Assembly (NCBI GenBank): GCA_910589085.1 | Contig: CAJUSG010000006.1 | Location: 11,066 to 75,065, forward strand | DNA: 64,000 nucleotides | Direction of reading: 5' to 3' | From: an uncultured Oscillospiraceae bacterium | GTDB taxonomy: Bacteria; Bacillota; Clostridia; Oscillospirales; Oscillospiraceae | Shown here: positions 40,414 through 49,339 of the stretch, in pieces | Layout of the letters: every line of letters begins with the position of its first letter | Numbering within the stretch: position 1 is the first letter of the stretch | Translations under genes and position numbers: made by a program | Notes under the pieces: model-generated | Database searches by the model: none | What the model was told of the DNA's origin: nothing | Seen by the model: only the letters and a program-made list of their open reading frames with translations

Positions 40414-40500
40414 GCCGGAGTGGCGGAATTGGCAGACGCCCGGGACTTAAAATCCCGTGGGAGCGATCCCGTGCCGGTTCGACCCCGGTCTCCGGCACCA
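40414..40500 (+). tRNA. tRNA-Leu (anticodon TAA)
   Basis: An 87-base class II tRNA with encoded CCA. The acceptor stem is gccggag/ctccggc, the anticodon loop is CTTAAAA with TAA, the variable arm is long (gtgggagcgatcccgt) and the T arm is ggttcgacccc. It reads UUA, and UUG by wobble. Confidence 0.96.
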
Positions 40501-40503
40501 TAT

Positions 40504-40579
<76 letters not shown>

Positions 40580-40580
40580 G

Positions 40581-40621
40581 AAAAAAGGAAGTAGAGATTA
40601 GATATCTCTACTTCCTTTTTT
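40581..40621 (+). terminator. Terminator of the tRNA operon
   Basis: An 18-bp near-perfect stem (aaaaaaggaagtagagat with atctctacttcctttttt) ending in a T run directly follows the CCA of the initiator tRNA. Confidence 0.93.
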
Positions 40622-41264
40622 GTTGTTTTATACTATATATTGTGTAATATCTTAATTTTATTACAATATACAGTGTTTCTGTGATGACTGGAGCGATTAA
40701 GAATAGTTGAAACTAACTGGAATTATTTGTAATTACTATTGGTAAATGTTGAGTACTGTTGGTAAGTGTGGGGGAAAAGTTTCACTTTTTTCGCACCTGT
40801 GTGAAAATTGGAGTAAGGAAATTAGTACTTGACAAAAATGCTCATATAAGTTATTCTATCTGTAGAAGTCAACTAGTTTAGAAAATGTAACCAGTGTAAC
40901 CGCAATAACCACTGTAACCGATATATGTTTTTTGATTATTTGGATACTTGCTTAATTTAGGGCAGGTATCTCTTTTGTTTATATAGACAAACTTCGCCAT
41001 ATATGATACAGTTAAAATAGTTAACCCTTGCATTGGCAAATGGTGCAGTATAATTCGATGAGTTTGTTTTCCACAAATCCATTCTCATCCTTTTTGTACC
41101 ATCTGGCTTTATTTTTCTTTGATTTCTACTATTGATTCACACTTATATCATAATATCTTTATATTGGACACTCCCATTTATTTGACGTTTGCGCCGAAGC
41201 TCAGCGGCTCCCCTACATGCCTGTAATTATTCCTCAGCTCTTCCTAATGTATCACAGGCGTGGA
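40622..41264. other. AT-rich gene-free island
   Basis: About 640 bases, clearly more AT-rich than the rest of the window, with no coding frame supported by a ribosome site. It holds TTGGTAARTGT twice (near 40739 and 40759), the 9-bp tandem repeat at 40886, and several TATAAT-like strings. It could be a remnant of DNA inserted next to the tRNA genes, which is inference; no integrase or att repeat was found. Confidence 0.6.
40886..40921 (+). repeat. Four tandem 9-bp repeats (TGTAACCRN)
   Basis: TGTAACCAG, TGTAACCGC, AATAACCAC and TGTAACCGA follow each other without spacing. The third unit is degenerate. The regular period suggests a multi-site protein binding array or a simple tandem duplication. 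Confidence 0.7.
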
Positions 41265-41297
41265 CGGCCCCGTTTCTCGTTTTGAGAAACGGGGCCG
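41265..41297. terminator. Hairpin after the BlaR-type gene
   Basis: A 14-bp perfect stem (cggccccgtttctc 41265-41278 with gagaaacggggccg 41284-41297). The T run is on the plus-strand side, but the hairpin also lies 7 bases past the minus-strand gene end. Confidence 0.7.
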
Positions 41298-41304
41298 GTT
41301 TTGT

Positions 41305-43470
41305 TCACTTCCAGTCCTGGGACTGCTTATACTCCTCCAGCTGCCGGGCGACCTCCTCGTCGCTCAAGCCCCACTCCCGGAACTTGTTTTCCAGTATATT
41401 CAGCCGGTACTCAATTTCGTCCTCCGGCCATACATACTCTTCGCTGCGGGTATTTTGTACCTCTGTATACCCGATGACATGGGTGAACTCCAGATCATAG
41501 ACCGGAAGCAGGATCAGGTAGGGCTGCATTTCGAGCCACTCCATATAGTCGAGGGTGTCCTCCGGCCTCCGGATGTCGCCGGGGTAGCCGCTATGATGGA
41601 AGTCCTTGAGCAGCTCATAGCCTTCCTGCCCATTGCTCGCCGTTCTGCAAATCAGATCCGGGAAGTACCCCACATAGTGGCCAAGGCTGTATGGACCGTA
41701 GGTCTGTCCCTTGCTGTTTCTGCGCCAGTCTCCGTTCTCGGTCCACTGCTCCAGGAGCGCCCGCTCCTCTTCGGTTTTCGGAACCTCCCGGAAGGGCTGA
41801 GTGCTTGCATCCGGGATGTTCTCCACGGGAGCAGTTCCCAAAAAGAGCGACCATTTAACGGGATTCCCCTGGGTCACAAGCTCCATCAGGGCCTCGTCGC
41901 TGAGCTTATGTCCGTCCGGACGGGAATATGCCTCAAATCCAGCGCAGCTTCCAATTACACCGGATTCCTCCCGGTCATACAGAGAGAAGGAAGCTTCTTC
42001 ATAAGGAACATAGTTCACGTTAGGGTTGTCATACTGGGTCAGCTTGTGATACCAGTCCACATACCGCTGGAGCTCGGCCTGGGTGCTGGCCGAGCTGATG
42101 GGCCAGGAGTAGGGATAGACCTCATTTCGGTTCAAATAGCCCTCCGTCTCGCTGTTCCAGCGGACATAAATCAGGTCGGGAACATCCTCATACCCGTCCG
42201 CCTCGGTCCATGCGCCGTAGGTATGTCCTTTACTGTTTACGGGATATGCGGATGATTTCTCAGGTGCAGACACAGTCTCCACAGGCTTTTGAGAGGTGTC
42301 TGCCGAAGGACTGGCGGGCTGGTCGATAAAGGGATCGGCACGGCTGTCATCGGGGGTGGATGTATCCGCAGGCGTAACTGGGACGCGGCCGCCGGGGGTG
42401 GACTTGTCCACCGAGGCGGGCCTGGGGTCGGTGTCGCTCTGGGCGGCCTGGGGCAGATGGGTCAGGTCCTCGGGCGGGGCCTTGGAGGTGGCGAACACGG
42501 CGGTCACGCTGGTCACCAGCAGCGCGGCGATTAGAATGGCCGCGAGGGATTGTTTTTTGGTCTTCATAATGGCACGAATCCTTTCTTCCGTCTGGTTTTT
42601 GGAGTTGTAAGTGGTACAAAGCGGGAAAAATCCACTCTCTGCCGCCGAGAGCAGGGAAAGGGCGTAGCCCTTTCGGCTGTTCAGACCCAGGACGCGGATC
42701 ACCGCCTCGTCGCAGGCCAGCTCCAGGTCCCGGTTGGCGCAGAAGTACATGGCCCACACCAGGGGATTGCACCAGTGGACGCACAGGGCGGCAACCAGCA
42801 GCAGCTTCCAGAACAGGTCGCCCCGGCGGATGTGGATGTACTCATGGGTGAGGACGTAGGTCAGCTGGCCCTCGTCCGACCAATCGGTGGTTTCGGGCAG
42901 CAGGATCACCGGGCGGAACAGGCCATAGGCCAGGGGGGCGTTCACCGCCCGGCTTACCCTGACCCGAATGGGAAACAGGGTGGAATGTGCCTCCTGCCAG
43001 CGGCGGATAAAGCTCCGGTCCGCCGGGACGGCGCCCCAAAACCGCCGCAGGCTCCACAGGTAGGCGGTCCCGAAGAACAGCCCGCACAGAGCCGCGCCCG
43101 TCCCATAGAGAACGGCTGCGGGAGAGAGGGACTCTTCGGGTTCGGGAAGGGCGGGGGTAACGGTGGCTGGCGGACTGATGGCCGGAGGCACGACCACGGC
43201 CGGGCTGTGGACTGTGACGGACAGGGAGGGGGAGGTGTCAAAATGGGCGGGGGCTTCATCCTCCTGCTGGAGGGCCTGAATCATCCGCTCTGTCCCGGTG
43301 TACACGCTGAATTGAGAGGGCAGGCTGAAGGGGATCAGCAGACGGCACAGGGCGGCCGCCCAGAGCAGCAGAAAGGTCCACTTGGGCACCCGGTGAAGCA
43401 GCGGGCGCCGCAGCAGCAGGATGACGGCAATCAGCAATCCGCCTGACATACTCATTTCAAAGATGGTCAT
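41305..43470 (-). CDS. BlaR1/MecR1-type M56 metallopeptidase sensor with duplicated C-terminal domain
   Basis: A 721-residue membrane sensor. The N-terminal half has membrane segments at residues 7-24, 32-50 and about 120-140, and a zinc protease motif HEYIH near residue 210 with the distal ELACDE ligand. Such sensors cleave the BlaI partner on signal. After another membrane helix (LAAILIAALLVTSVTAVFA, near 328) and a Pro/Ser/Thr-rich linker, residues 412-721 carry two related modules that each begin NSKG(H/Q)TYG. There is no penicillin-binding domain, so beta-lactams are not the expected signal. ATG 43470 has GAGGTGG upstream. Confidence 0.88.
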   Translation of the reverse strand: MTIFEMSMSGGLLIAVILLLRRPLLHRVPKWTFLLLWAAALCRLLIPFSLPSQFSVYTGTERMIQALQQEDEAPAHFDTSPSLSVTVHSPAVVVPPAISPPATVTPALPEPEESLSPAAVLYGTGAALCGLFFGTAYLWSLRRFWGAVPADRSFIRRWQEAHSTLFPIRVRVSRAVNAPLAYGLFRPVILLPETTDWSDEGQLTYVLTHEYIHIRRGDLFWKLLLVAALCVHWCNPLVWAMYFCANRDLELACDEAVIRVLGLNSRKGYALSLLSAAESGFFPLCTTYNSKNQTEERIRAIMKTKKQSLAAILIAALLVTSVTAVFATSKAPPEDLTHLPQAAQSDTDPRPASVDKSTPGGRVPVTPADTSTPDDSRADPFIDQPASPSADTSQKPVETVSAPEKSSAYPVNSKGHTYGAWTEADGYEDVPDLIYVRWNSETEGYLNRNEVYPYSWPISSASTQAELQRYVDWYHKLTQYDNPNVNYVPYEEASFSLYDREESGVIGSCAGFEAYSRPDGHKLSDEALMELVTQGNPVKWSLFLGTAPVENIPDASTQPFREVPKTEEERALLEQWTENGDWRRNSKGQTYGPYSLGHYVGYFPDLICRTASNGQEGYELLKDFHHSGYPGDIRRPEDTLDYMEWLEMQPYLILLPVYDLEFTHVIGYTEVQNTRSEEYVWPEDEIEYRLNILENKFREWGLSDEEVARQLEEYKQSQDWK

Positions 43471-43480
43471 GGGGGCCACC

Positions 43481-43843
43481 TCACTCCAGCTCGTCGATCA
43501 GCGCCCGGAGACGCTGAATTTCCTCCGGTGGCAGCTGCTTTCCGCTGAGAAGGGAGGCGAAGAGAAGGCTGGCCGAGCCGTCAAAGACCTTGTCCACCAG
43601 CTCCGCGGCGGCGGCGGCTTGGACCTCCTCCCGGCGGACCAGGGGGAGACACTGGAAATTGGGCTCCCGCCGCTGGATGGTCCCCTTGTCGATGCATTTT
43701 TTGATGACGGTGTAGGTGGTATTTTTGTTCCAGCCCACCGCCTCGTCCAGCCTGACGGCAATCTCCTTGGCTGTGAGGGGCGCGTCCGCCTGCCACAGTA
43801 CCTCCATCACCTTTCGCTCGGAATCAAACAGTTTCAGCTCCAT
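43481..43843 (-). CDS. BlaI/MecI-family transcriptional repressor
   Basis: A 120-residue winged-helix repressor (LFDSERKVMEVLWQADAPLT, GWNKNTTYTVIKKCIDKG) with the C-terminal dimer helices where BlaR-type proteases cut. Its stop is 10 bases before the sensor start. Two 14-bp palindromes overlap its promoter, so it represses its own operon and is released by the sensor. Confidence 0.94.
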   Translation of the reverse strand: MELKLFDSERKVMEVLWQADAPLTAKEIAVRLDEAVGWNKNTTYTVIKKCIDKGTIQRREPNFQCLPLVRREEVQAAAAAELVDKVFDGSASLLFASLLSGKQLPPEEIQRLRALIDELE

Positions 43844-43863
43844 ATACAGGCCTCCTTATTCAG

Positions 43864-43901
43864 ACTATCGCGATAGTTTAATTATATACTATCACGATAG
43901 T
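43864..43901. promoter_or_regulatory. Two BlaI-type operators
   Basis: ACTATCGCGATAGT (43864-43877) is a perfect palindrome and ACTATCACGATAGT (43888-43901) differs only at the centre. They are 24 bases apart, centre to centre, and cover the -10 region and the transcription start of the repressor operon. Confidence 0.88.
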
Positions 43902-43914
43902 CTGGGCTTGTCAA
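43886..43914 (-). promoter_or_regulatory. Promoter of the blaI-blaR-type operon
   Basis: On the minus strand TTGACA (43914-43909), 17 bases, TAGTAT (43891-43886). The upstream operator lies between and over the boxes. Confidence 0.8.
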
Positions 43915-44012
43915 GACTATTTTAGTAGTCTGGAGAAATATTTTGGCGGCCTTTCCGGGCAGCGCATGGCCGGAATAGTAAAAAGATGGCAGAAAATTGT
44001 AGAGATCGTCAG

Positions 44013-44041
44013 TTGACAGGGGAAAGTGATACGGCTATAAT
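44013..44041 (+). promoter_or_regulatory. Promoter of the Na/Pi cotransporter gene
   Basis: TTGACA (44013-44018), exactly 17 bases, TATAAT (44036-44041): both hexamers are perfect consensus, predicting strong expression. Confidence 0.9.
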
Positions 44042-44112
44042 GAAAATGGAAGAATTTCGGGAAATAGATCAAAACTGTACATATGCGGCTGGCCGCGAAA
44101 GGAAATGGCAGT

Positions 44113-45771
44113 ATGAATCCGATGGAGTTTTTAGGCGTATTCGGCGGTCTGGCGCTGTTTTTGCACGGGATGCAGATGATGAGCTCCGGCCTGGAGGCTG
44201 CGGCGGGCAACCGGATGAAGTCCTTTCTGGAGCGGCTGACCGCCAACCGCTTTATGGGAATTTTGGTGGGCGCGCTGATTACTGCCGCCGTCCAGTCCTC
44301 CTCAGCCACCACCGTCATGGTGGTGGGCTTTGTCAACGCCGGGATTATGAATCTGAACCAGGCGGTGTGGCTGATTATGGGGGCCAATGTGGGCAAGACC
44401 ACCACCGGTCTGCTCATCGCCCTGGACGTGGGGGCGCTGGCCCCGCTGGTGGCCTTTATCGGCGTGGCCATGATGGTCTTTTTGAAAAAGCCCAACCTGC
44501 AGCACATTGGCCAGCTTCTGGCCGGTCTGGGTATTCTGTTCATCGGCATGGACATGATGAGTGCCGCTATGGAGCCCCTGCGGGAGGTTCCGGCCTTTGT
44601 GAACATGATGGCCACCCTGTCCAACCCTGTTCTGGGCATCCTCTTTGGCTCTCTGTTCACCGCCCTGATCCAGTCCTCCGCCGCCTCCATCGGTATCCTC
44701 CAGACCCTGGCCGCGGCGGGGGCGGTCCAGTTTTCCGGGGCCGTCTATGTGCTGTTTGGCCAGAACATCGGCACCTGCATCACCGCTGTGATGGCCTCCT
44801 TCGGCACCAGCCGGGACGCCAAACGGGCCACCTGCGTTCATCTGCTGTTCAACGTCATCGGTACCGTGATCTTTACCGCTGTGGTGATGGTGTTCCCCTT
44901 GACTGAGCTGATTGAGAACACCGTGCCGGGACCGATGGCGCAGATTGCCGTTATGCATGTGATCTTCAACCTGGCCACCACCCTGCTCCTGCTCCCCTTC
45001 GGCGACTACCTGGCCAGGCTGGCCACCAGGATTCTGCCCGACGAGGAGAGCCCCGCCCCGGACCAGGAGAGCGAACGGGGGATGCGGCTGGCCTATCTGA
45101 CCCCCGTCACCGCGGGGGGCAAGGACGGCGGCCTGGGCGTGTCTGCCATTGTGGTGGACCAGCTGCGCAACGAGCTTCACCGTATGCTGGAGATGGCCCG
45201 GCAGAACGTGGATGCCAGCTTCAAGGCTGTGCTGGATAAGGACATCATTCCGCTGGAGCGGGTGGAAAAGCGGGAGCTGTACATCGACTTTCTGAATCGG
45301 GAGATATCCCGCTATATCTCCCGGCTCATCACCATTGAGACCAATGAGCGGGGCTCCAAGGTTGTCAGCTGTCTCTTCGCCATCTCGGGAAATATTGAGC
45401 GCATCGGCGACCACGCTGACAACCTGGCCGGGTATACCAGAATGCTGGTGGACGAGGATATTGTCTTCTCCGAGCGGGCCAGGGAGGAGGTCCGGCAGAT
45501 GCGGGATATCTCCATCCGGGCGGTGTCCGCGCTGCTGTCCGGCGAGGGGGGCCAGCAGGAGTGGCTGACCCATGTGGCGCAGCTGGAACAGAAAATTGAC
45601 GATATGACTGCCAGCTTCCGCCGGGACCAGCTGGTCCGTATGCGGGACGGCACCTGCTCCGATGAGGCCTGCATCCTCTACTCCGAGCTGCTGACCGATT
45701 TTGAGCGTATTGGCGACCATGTTTTGAACATCGCCCAGGAGCTGGCCAAGGCCCACACCGATTTGTCTTGA
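44113..45771 (+). CDS. Na+/phosphate cotransporter family protein with PhoU-like domain
   Basis: A 552-residue protein. The membrane half has two inverted repeats marked by AAVQSSSATTVM (near residue 60) and ALIQSSAASIGI (near residue 190), the NptA/YjbB sodium-phosphate symport signature. Residues about 350-550 are helical with PhoU-like LxxxERIGDHADNLA and DFERIGDHVLNIA repeats that bind metal and sense phosphate state. ATG 44113 has AAAGGA 9 bases upstream; 44083 is an alternative without a site. Single gene with its own promoter and terminator. Confidence 0.92.
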   Translation: MNPMEFLGVFGGLALFLHGMQMMSSGLEAAAGNRMKSFLERLTANRFMGILVGALITAAVQSSSATTVMVVGFVNAGIMNLNQAVWLIMGANVGKTTTGLLIALDVGALAPLVAFIGVAMMVFLKKPNLQHIGQLLAGLGILFIGMDMMSAAMEPLREVPAFVNMMATLSNPVLGILFGSLFTALIQSSAASIGILQTLAAAGAVQFSGAVYVLFGQNIGTCITAVMASFGTSRDAKRATCVHLLFNVIGTVIFTAVVMVFPLTELIENTVPGPMAQIAVMHVIFNLATTLLLLPFGDYLARLATRILPDEESPAPDQESERGMRLAYLTPVTAGGKDGGLGVSAIVVDQLRNELHRMLEMARQNVDASFKAVLDKDIIPLERVEKRELYIDFLNREISRYISRLITIETNERGSKVVSCLFAISGNIERIGDHADNLAGYTRMLVDEDIVFSERAREEVRQMRDISIRAVSALLSGEGGQQEWLTHVAQLEQKIDDMTASFRRDQLVRMRDGTCSDEACILYSELLTDFERIGDHVLNIAQELAKAHTDLS

Positions 45772-45780
45772 TACATAGAA

Positions 45781-45807
45781 GAAGAGCCGCCCGTCGGGCG
45801 GCTCTTC
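45781..45807. terminator. Bidirectional terminator between the cotransporter and phosphoglucomutase genes
   Basis: A 12-bp perfect stem (gaagagccgccc/gggcggctcttc) with a 3-base loop and T/A-rich flanks on both sides separates the convergent genes. Confidence 0.92.
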
Positions 45808-45808
45808 T

Positions 45809-47524
45809 TTATCCCTTTAAGCTCTCGGCCCAGGCGGCGTATTTTTCCACCTTGGCGTCGCACTCCTCCTTAGCCGCGCCGTTGGCCAGGATATAGACCT
45901 TGACCTTGGGCTCGGTGCCCGAGGGGCGGACGATCAGGCTGGTGCCGTCGGCCATCTCGTAGCGCAGCACGTTGGAGCCGGACAGCTCCATCTCGGACTT
46001 CTTGCCGCTCTCCACGCAGACCACGCTGCCGTTCTTATAGTCCTTCTGCTCCTTCACGGCCACGCCGGCAATCTCCACCGGGGGCTTCTCCCGCAGGTTC
46101 GCCATCAGCCCGGCCATCTTCTTCAGGCCGTCCAGGCCGGGCATGACCAGGTTCATGGTCCGCTCGCTGTAGAAGCCGTACTTCTCATAGAGGGCCAGCA
46201 GGGCGTCGTACAGGGTCATGCCCTGGCCGGCATACCAGGCGGCCATCTCGGTCATGGCCACGGCGGCGGTGACGGCGTCCTTGTCCCGGACAAAGGAGCC
46301 CAGCATGTAGCCGTAGCTCTCCTCGTAGGACATAATCACATTGCCCTCTCCGGAGCTCTCCAGCTGGTCCTTCTTCTGGGCCAGGAACTTGAAGCCGGTG
46401 AAGGTGTCGAAGCATTTGAGGCCGTTGACCTCAGCCACCTTCCGGGCCATCTCGGTGGTGACGATGGTCTTCAGGGCCACCGGGTTGGCGGGCAGCTTGC
46501 CCACCCGCTTCATGGCGCCGATGAGGTAGTCCAGCAGCAGCACGCCGGTCTGGTTGCCGGTGAGCACCTTGAACTCCCCGTTTCCGGTGTTGACCATCAG
46601 GCCCACCCGGTCGGCGTCGGGGTCGGAGCCCAGGATAAAGTCGGCCCCCTCCTTTTTGGCGATGTCCACCGCCAGGTAGAAGCCCTCGGGGTTCTCCGGG
46701 TTGGGGGAGGCCACCGTGGGAAAGTTGCCGTCGATGACCATCTGCTCAGGGACGCAGATGACATGCTTCATGCCCAGCCGCTTCAGGGCCTCGGGGATGA
46801 GCCTGTAGCCGGTGCCGTGGAAGGGGGTGTACACCATTTTAAAGGTGTCGGCCACCTGCTCCACCGCAGCCCTGTCGTAGACCTGCCCCAGGGCGTTGGC
46901 CAAGAATTTTTCGTCGGTCTCCTCCCCCATCATGGTAATCGGGGCGGGGGCGGGACAGCTCAGCTTGGGTCCGGCAAACACGTCCAGCTCTTTCATAATC
47001 CTTGCCACCTGGTCGGCGTGGTTGGGGGGCAGCTGGGCGCCGTCCTCCCAGTAGACCTTGTAGCCGTTGTACTCCTTGGGGTTGTGGCTGGCGGTGACAT
47101 TGATGCCGGCGATGCAGCCGTACTCCCGGATGGCGAAGGACAGCTCAGGGGTGGGGCGCAGCGCGTCAAACAGACGCACAGGGATGCCGTTGTTGGCCAG
47201 AATGAGGGCCGCTGCCCGGGCGAACTCGTCGGAGTGGTTGCGGCAGTCGTAGCACACCGCCACGCCTCGGGCCACCGCCTCGGGTCCCTCGGCCAGAATG
47301 ACCTGGGCGAAGGCCTGGGTGGCATGGCTGACTGTGTAGATGTTCATGCGGTAAGTTCCCATCCCCATGGTGCCCCGGAGACCGGCGGTGCCGAACTCCA
47401 GCTGGGAGAAAAAGCGGGACTCGATCTCTTTGTCGTCGTTTTTGATGGCCTCCAGCTCGGCCTTCTCCTGGTTGGACAGGGCGGGGCTGGCCAGCCAGGC
47501 CTCATACGTATCACGATAGGACAT
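45809..47524 (-). CDS. pgcA: Phosphoglucomutase / phosphomannomutase (alpha-PGM family)
   Basis: A 571-residue enzyme interconverting glucose-1-phosphate and glucose-6-phosphate (and perhaps mannose phosphates). The phosphoserine loop TASHNPKEYNG is near residue 145, the metal loop is SDPDADR near residue 305, a sugar loop EESYGY follows, and RPSGTEPK in the last domain binds phosphate. ATG 47524 follows AGGAGGTAATATC; the longer frame to 47986 is antisense to the pseudouridine synthase region. It links sugar-phosphate metabolism to the glg genes at the other end of the window. Confidence 0.95.
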   Translation of the reverse strand: MSYRDTYEAWLASPALSNQEKAELEAIKNDDKEIESRFFSQLEFGTAGLRGTMGMGTYRMNIYTVSHATQAFAQVILAEGPEAVARGVAVCYDCRNHSDEFARAAALILANNGIPVRLFDALRPTPELSFAIREYGCIAGINVTASHNPKEYNGYKVYWEDGAQLPPNHADQVARIMKELDVFAGPKLSCPAPAPITMMGEETDEKFLANALGQVYDRAAVEQVADTFKMVYTPFHGTGYRLIPEALKRLGMKHVICVPEQMVIDGNFPTVASPNPENPEGFYLAVDIAKKEGADFILGSDPDADRVGLMVNTGNGEFKVLTGNQTGVLLLDYLIGAMKRVGKLPANPVALKTIVTTEMARKVAEVNGLKCFDTFTGFKFLAQKKDQLESSGEGNVIMSYEESYGYMLGSFVRDKDAVTAAVAMTEMAAWYAGQGMTLYDALLALYEKYGFYSERTMNLVMPGLDGLKKMAGLMANLREKPPVEIAGVAVKEQKDYKNGSVVCVESGKKSEMELSGSNVLRYEMADGTSLIVRPSGTEPKVKVYILANGAAKEECDAKVEKYAAWAESLKG

Positions 47525-47563
47525 AATGATATTACCTCCTGCGGCAGAATTTTTACATTTATC

Positions 47564-47569
47564 ATTGTA
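47564..47569 (-). promoter_or_regulatory. -10 box of the phosphoglucomutase gene
   Basis: On the minus strand TACAAT is preceded by TGG, an extended -10. No good -35 box is seen. Confidence 0.5.
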
Positions 47570-47610
47570 CCACAAGGGGAACGGGATTTCCAGTGCTTTT
47601 TTGTCAGAAT

Positions 47611-48501
47611 TTACAGCTTCAGCCGGGCCATATCCTGGGGCAGGGGAACGGAAAAGCGCATTTCTTCTCCGGTGAGGGGGTGGAGGAAGGACAGATACCC
47701 CGAGTGGAGGGCGGGCCGGGGGATCAGGTCCCGGTCCTCTGTGCCGTAGAGAAAATCCCCGGTGAGGGGGTGGCCGCCGTGGGCCATATGGACCCGAATC
47801 TGATGGGTGCGGCCCGTCTCCAGCTCCAGCGCCACCAGTGACCGGCTTCCCCAGCGCCGCAGCACCCCGTATCTGGTCCGGGCGGGCTTGCCGTCGGGCC
47901 GGACCATCTGCTCCATGAGGGAGCCAGGGCGGGGCCCCAGGGGGGCGTCGATCACGCCGGTCCAATCCTCCAAAATCCCCTCGCACACCGCCAGATAGAC
48001 CCGGCGGAAATCAGAGGTGTGGAGCTGCCGCTTCAGCACCTCCTGGGCGTGGGGGTGCTTGGCGATTACCAGCAGGCCGGACGTCCCCCGGTCCAGCCGG
48101 TGGACGGGGTGGAAATCCGCCTCCTGCCCCGAACTTTCGTAATAATAAATCAGAAAATTACCCAATGTATCGTCAAAGTGCCCCGGCCCCGGGTGGACGG
48201 ACACCCCTGGAGCCTTGTTCAGGACGATCAGGTCAACGTCCTCATAGACGATGTCCAGCGGCCCCGGCGCGGGAACAATGCCGCTGTTATGCTGAGGGTC
48301 AGACAGCCGCACCGACAGCACCTGTCCCGCTCCCGGACAGAACCGAGTGTTCACCCGCAGGCCGTCCACCAGAATGCCGTCCTCCAGCCACTTTACCCGA
48401 CGTACCACCGTGCCGGACAGGCCAAGGTGCTTTTTCAAAAGGGTGTCCACCTTGATCCCCGCCAGCTCTGGGGTGATGGTCAGCTCCAGCCGCCGGCTCA
48501 C
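47611..48501 (-). CDS. RluA-family RNA pseudouridine synthase
   Basis: A 296-residue synthase with an N-terminal S4 RNA-binding domain (residues 10-70) and the catalytic domain. The active-site motif HRLDRGTSGLLV, with the catalytic Asp, is near residue 133, and GRTHQIRVHMAHGGHP follows near 235. It converts uridines in rRNA or tRNA; the exact target (RluD/RluC-type) cannot be told. GTG 48501 overlaps the stop of the upstream small membrane protein gene (GTGA), so it is co-translated with it. Confidence 0.93.
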   Translation of the reverse strand: MSRRLELTITPELAGIKVDTLLKKHLGLSGTVVRRVKWLEDGILVDGLRVNTRFCPGAGQVLSVRLSDPQHNSGIVPAPGPLDIVYEDVDLIVLNKAPGVSVHPGPGHFDDTLGNFLIYYYESSGQEADFHPVHRLDRGTSGLLVIAKHPHAQEVLKRQLHTSDFRRVYLAVCEGILEDWTGVIDAPLGPRPGSLMEQMVRPDGKPARTRYGVLRRWGSRSLVALELETGRTHQIRVHMAHGGHPLTGDFLYGTEDRDLIPRPALHSGYLSFLHPLTGEEMRFSVPLPQDMARLKL

Positions 48502-48914
48502 AGCTTTTTATTCCAGCGGTGGATGTTGACCATATAGAAGACGCAGTGGAGGACGATCAGCACCGAAACCGCCACGCCCCACAGGCTGCCCACGAAGATT
48601 TGAATCACCATGAACGCCGCCCACAGCATGTACAGCGTCCAGTACCAGGAGGACATGGCGGCCTTCTCCCGGATGGACACGTTTCGCTCGTCCCGCTCGC
48701 CCCGCTCATACTCTTTTAGCTGTTCCGGGGACATCCGGATGCGGCTCAGCGCGATTCCAACCGCCCCGAAGCCCAAAAGGACCCCGCCCAGGGTAAACAG
48801 AACAAGGCTGAGCTGCTTTGGAACCCGCTCTCCCAACAGGAACGCGGCCAGAATCAGAACCCAGGCCGTCCCGAACATCAGATAGGGAGCCGTTTTTTTG
48901 AACCAGTTTTTCAT
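48498..48914 (-). CDS. Small membrane protein (DUF2178-like)
   Basis: A 138-residue protein with two pairs of membrane helices (residues about 10-28 and 36-58, then 90-108 and 111-130) around a charged cytoplasmic loop (EQLKEYERGERDERNVSIREKA). The Asp-Glu-Arg-Asn core of the loop, DERN, also occurs in the neighbour at 48932 and is typical of DUF2178-type proteins found beside small XRE regulators. The function is unknown. Confidence 0.75.
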   Translation of the reverse strand: MKNWFKKTAPYLMFGTAWVLILAAFLLGERVPKQLSLVLFTLGGVLLGFGAVGIALSRIRMSPEQLKEYERGERDERNVSIREKAAMSSWYWTLYMLWAAFMVIQIFVGSLWGVAVSVLIVLHCVFYMVNIHRWNKKL

Positions 48915-48931
48915 CTTTCACACCTCAAGTC

Positions 48932-49339
48932 CTAATATTTCCGGTTGAGCCACCAGCGGATGACAAAGGCGAGTAGGTTTCGTCCGATTAAAACCCAGAG
49001 CAGTATGCTCGCAGTTTCATACTCATCCAGGAACAGAATGAGTATGGCGTACAGTACCAGCAAAATTCCGCTCTCCGCCTGGTGGCAGTACCATACGGAT
49101 TTCTCCAAAATCATTTGGTTGCGCTCGTCCCGCTGCTCACGCCGGATATTCTCTTTGTCGTGTTTCGTCTCGTGATACCAACTTACGAGGAGAACAAGAA
49201 GCAGAACTGGAATCAGGAAAGGGTCCAGAGTGCGCCGCTGAGACGGGGAAATAAAGGGGGCGGCATTGGATATTCCCAAAACCAGCAGGATAATACAGCT
49301 CAGTCCCTGGTCAAATAAGGTGTGTTTTCGATAGATCAT
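48932..49339 (-). CDS. Small membrane protein (DUF2178-like), XRE-linked
   Basis: A 135-residue protein with four membrane helices and the loop HDKENIRREQRDERNQMILEK, whose RDERN core matches the protein at 48498. Its ATG overlaps the XRE gene stop (ATGA, 49336-49339), so regulator and membrane protein are made together. Such pairs are frequent in Firmicutes; the role is not established. Confidence 0.77.
   Translation of the reverse strand: MIYRKHTLFDQGLSCIILLVLGISNAAPFISPSQRRTLDPFLIPVLLLVLLVSWYHETKHDKENIRREQRDERNQMILEKSVWYCHQAESGILLVLYAILILFLDEYETASILLWVLIGRNLLAFVIRWWLNRKY

Noticed and set aside
41305..43470. Beta-lactam sensor (true BlaR1)
   Set aside because: The C-terminal part lacks penicillin-binding motifs (SxxK, SxN, KTG) and has duplicated modules of another kind; no beta-lactamase gene is adjacent.
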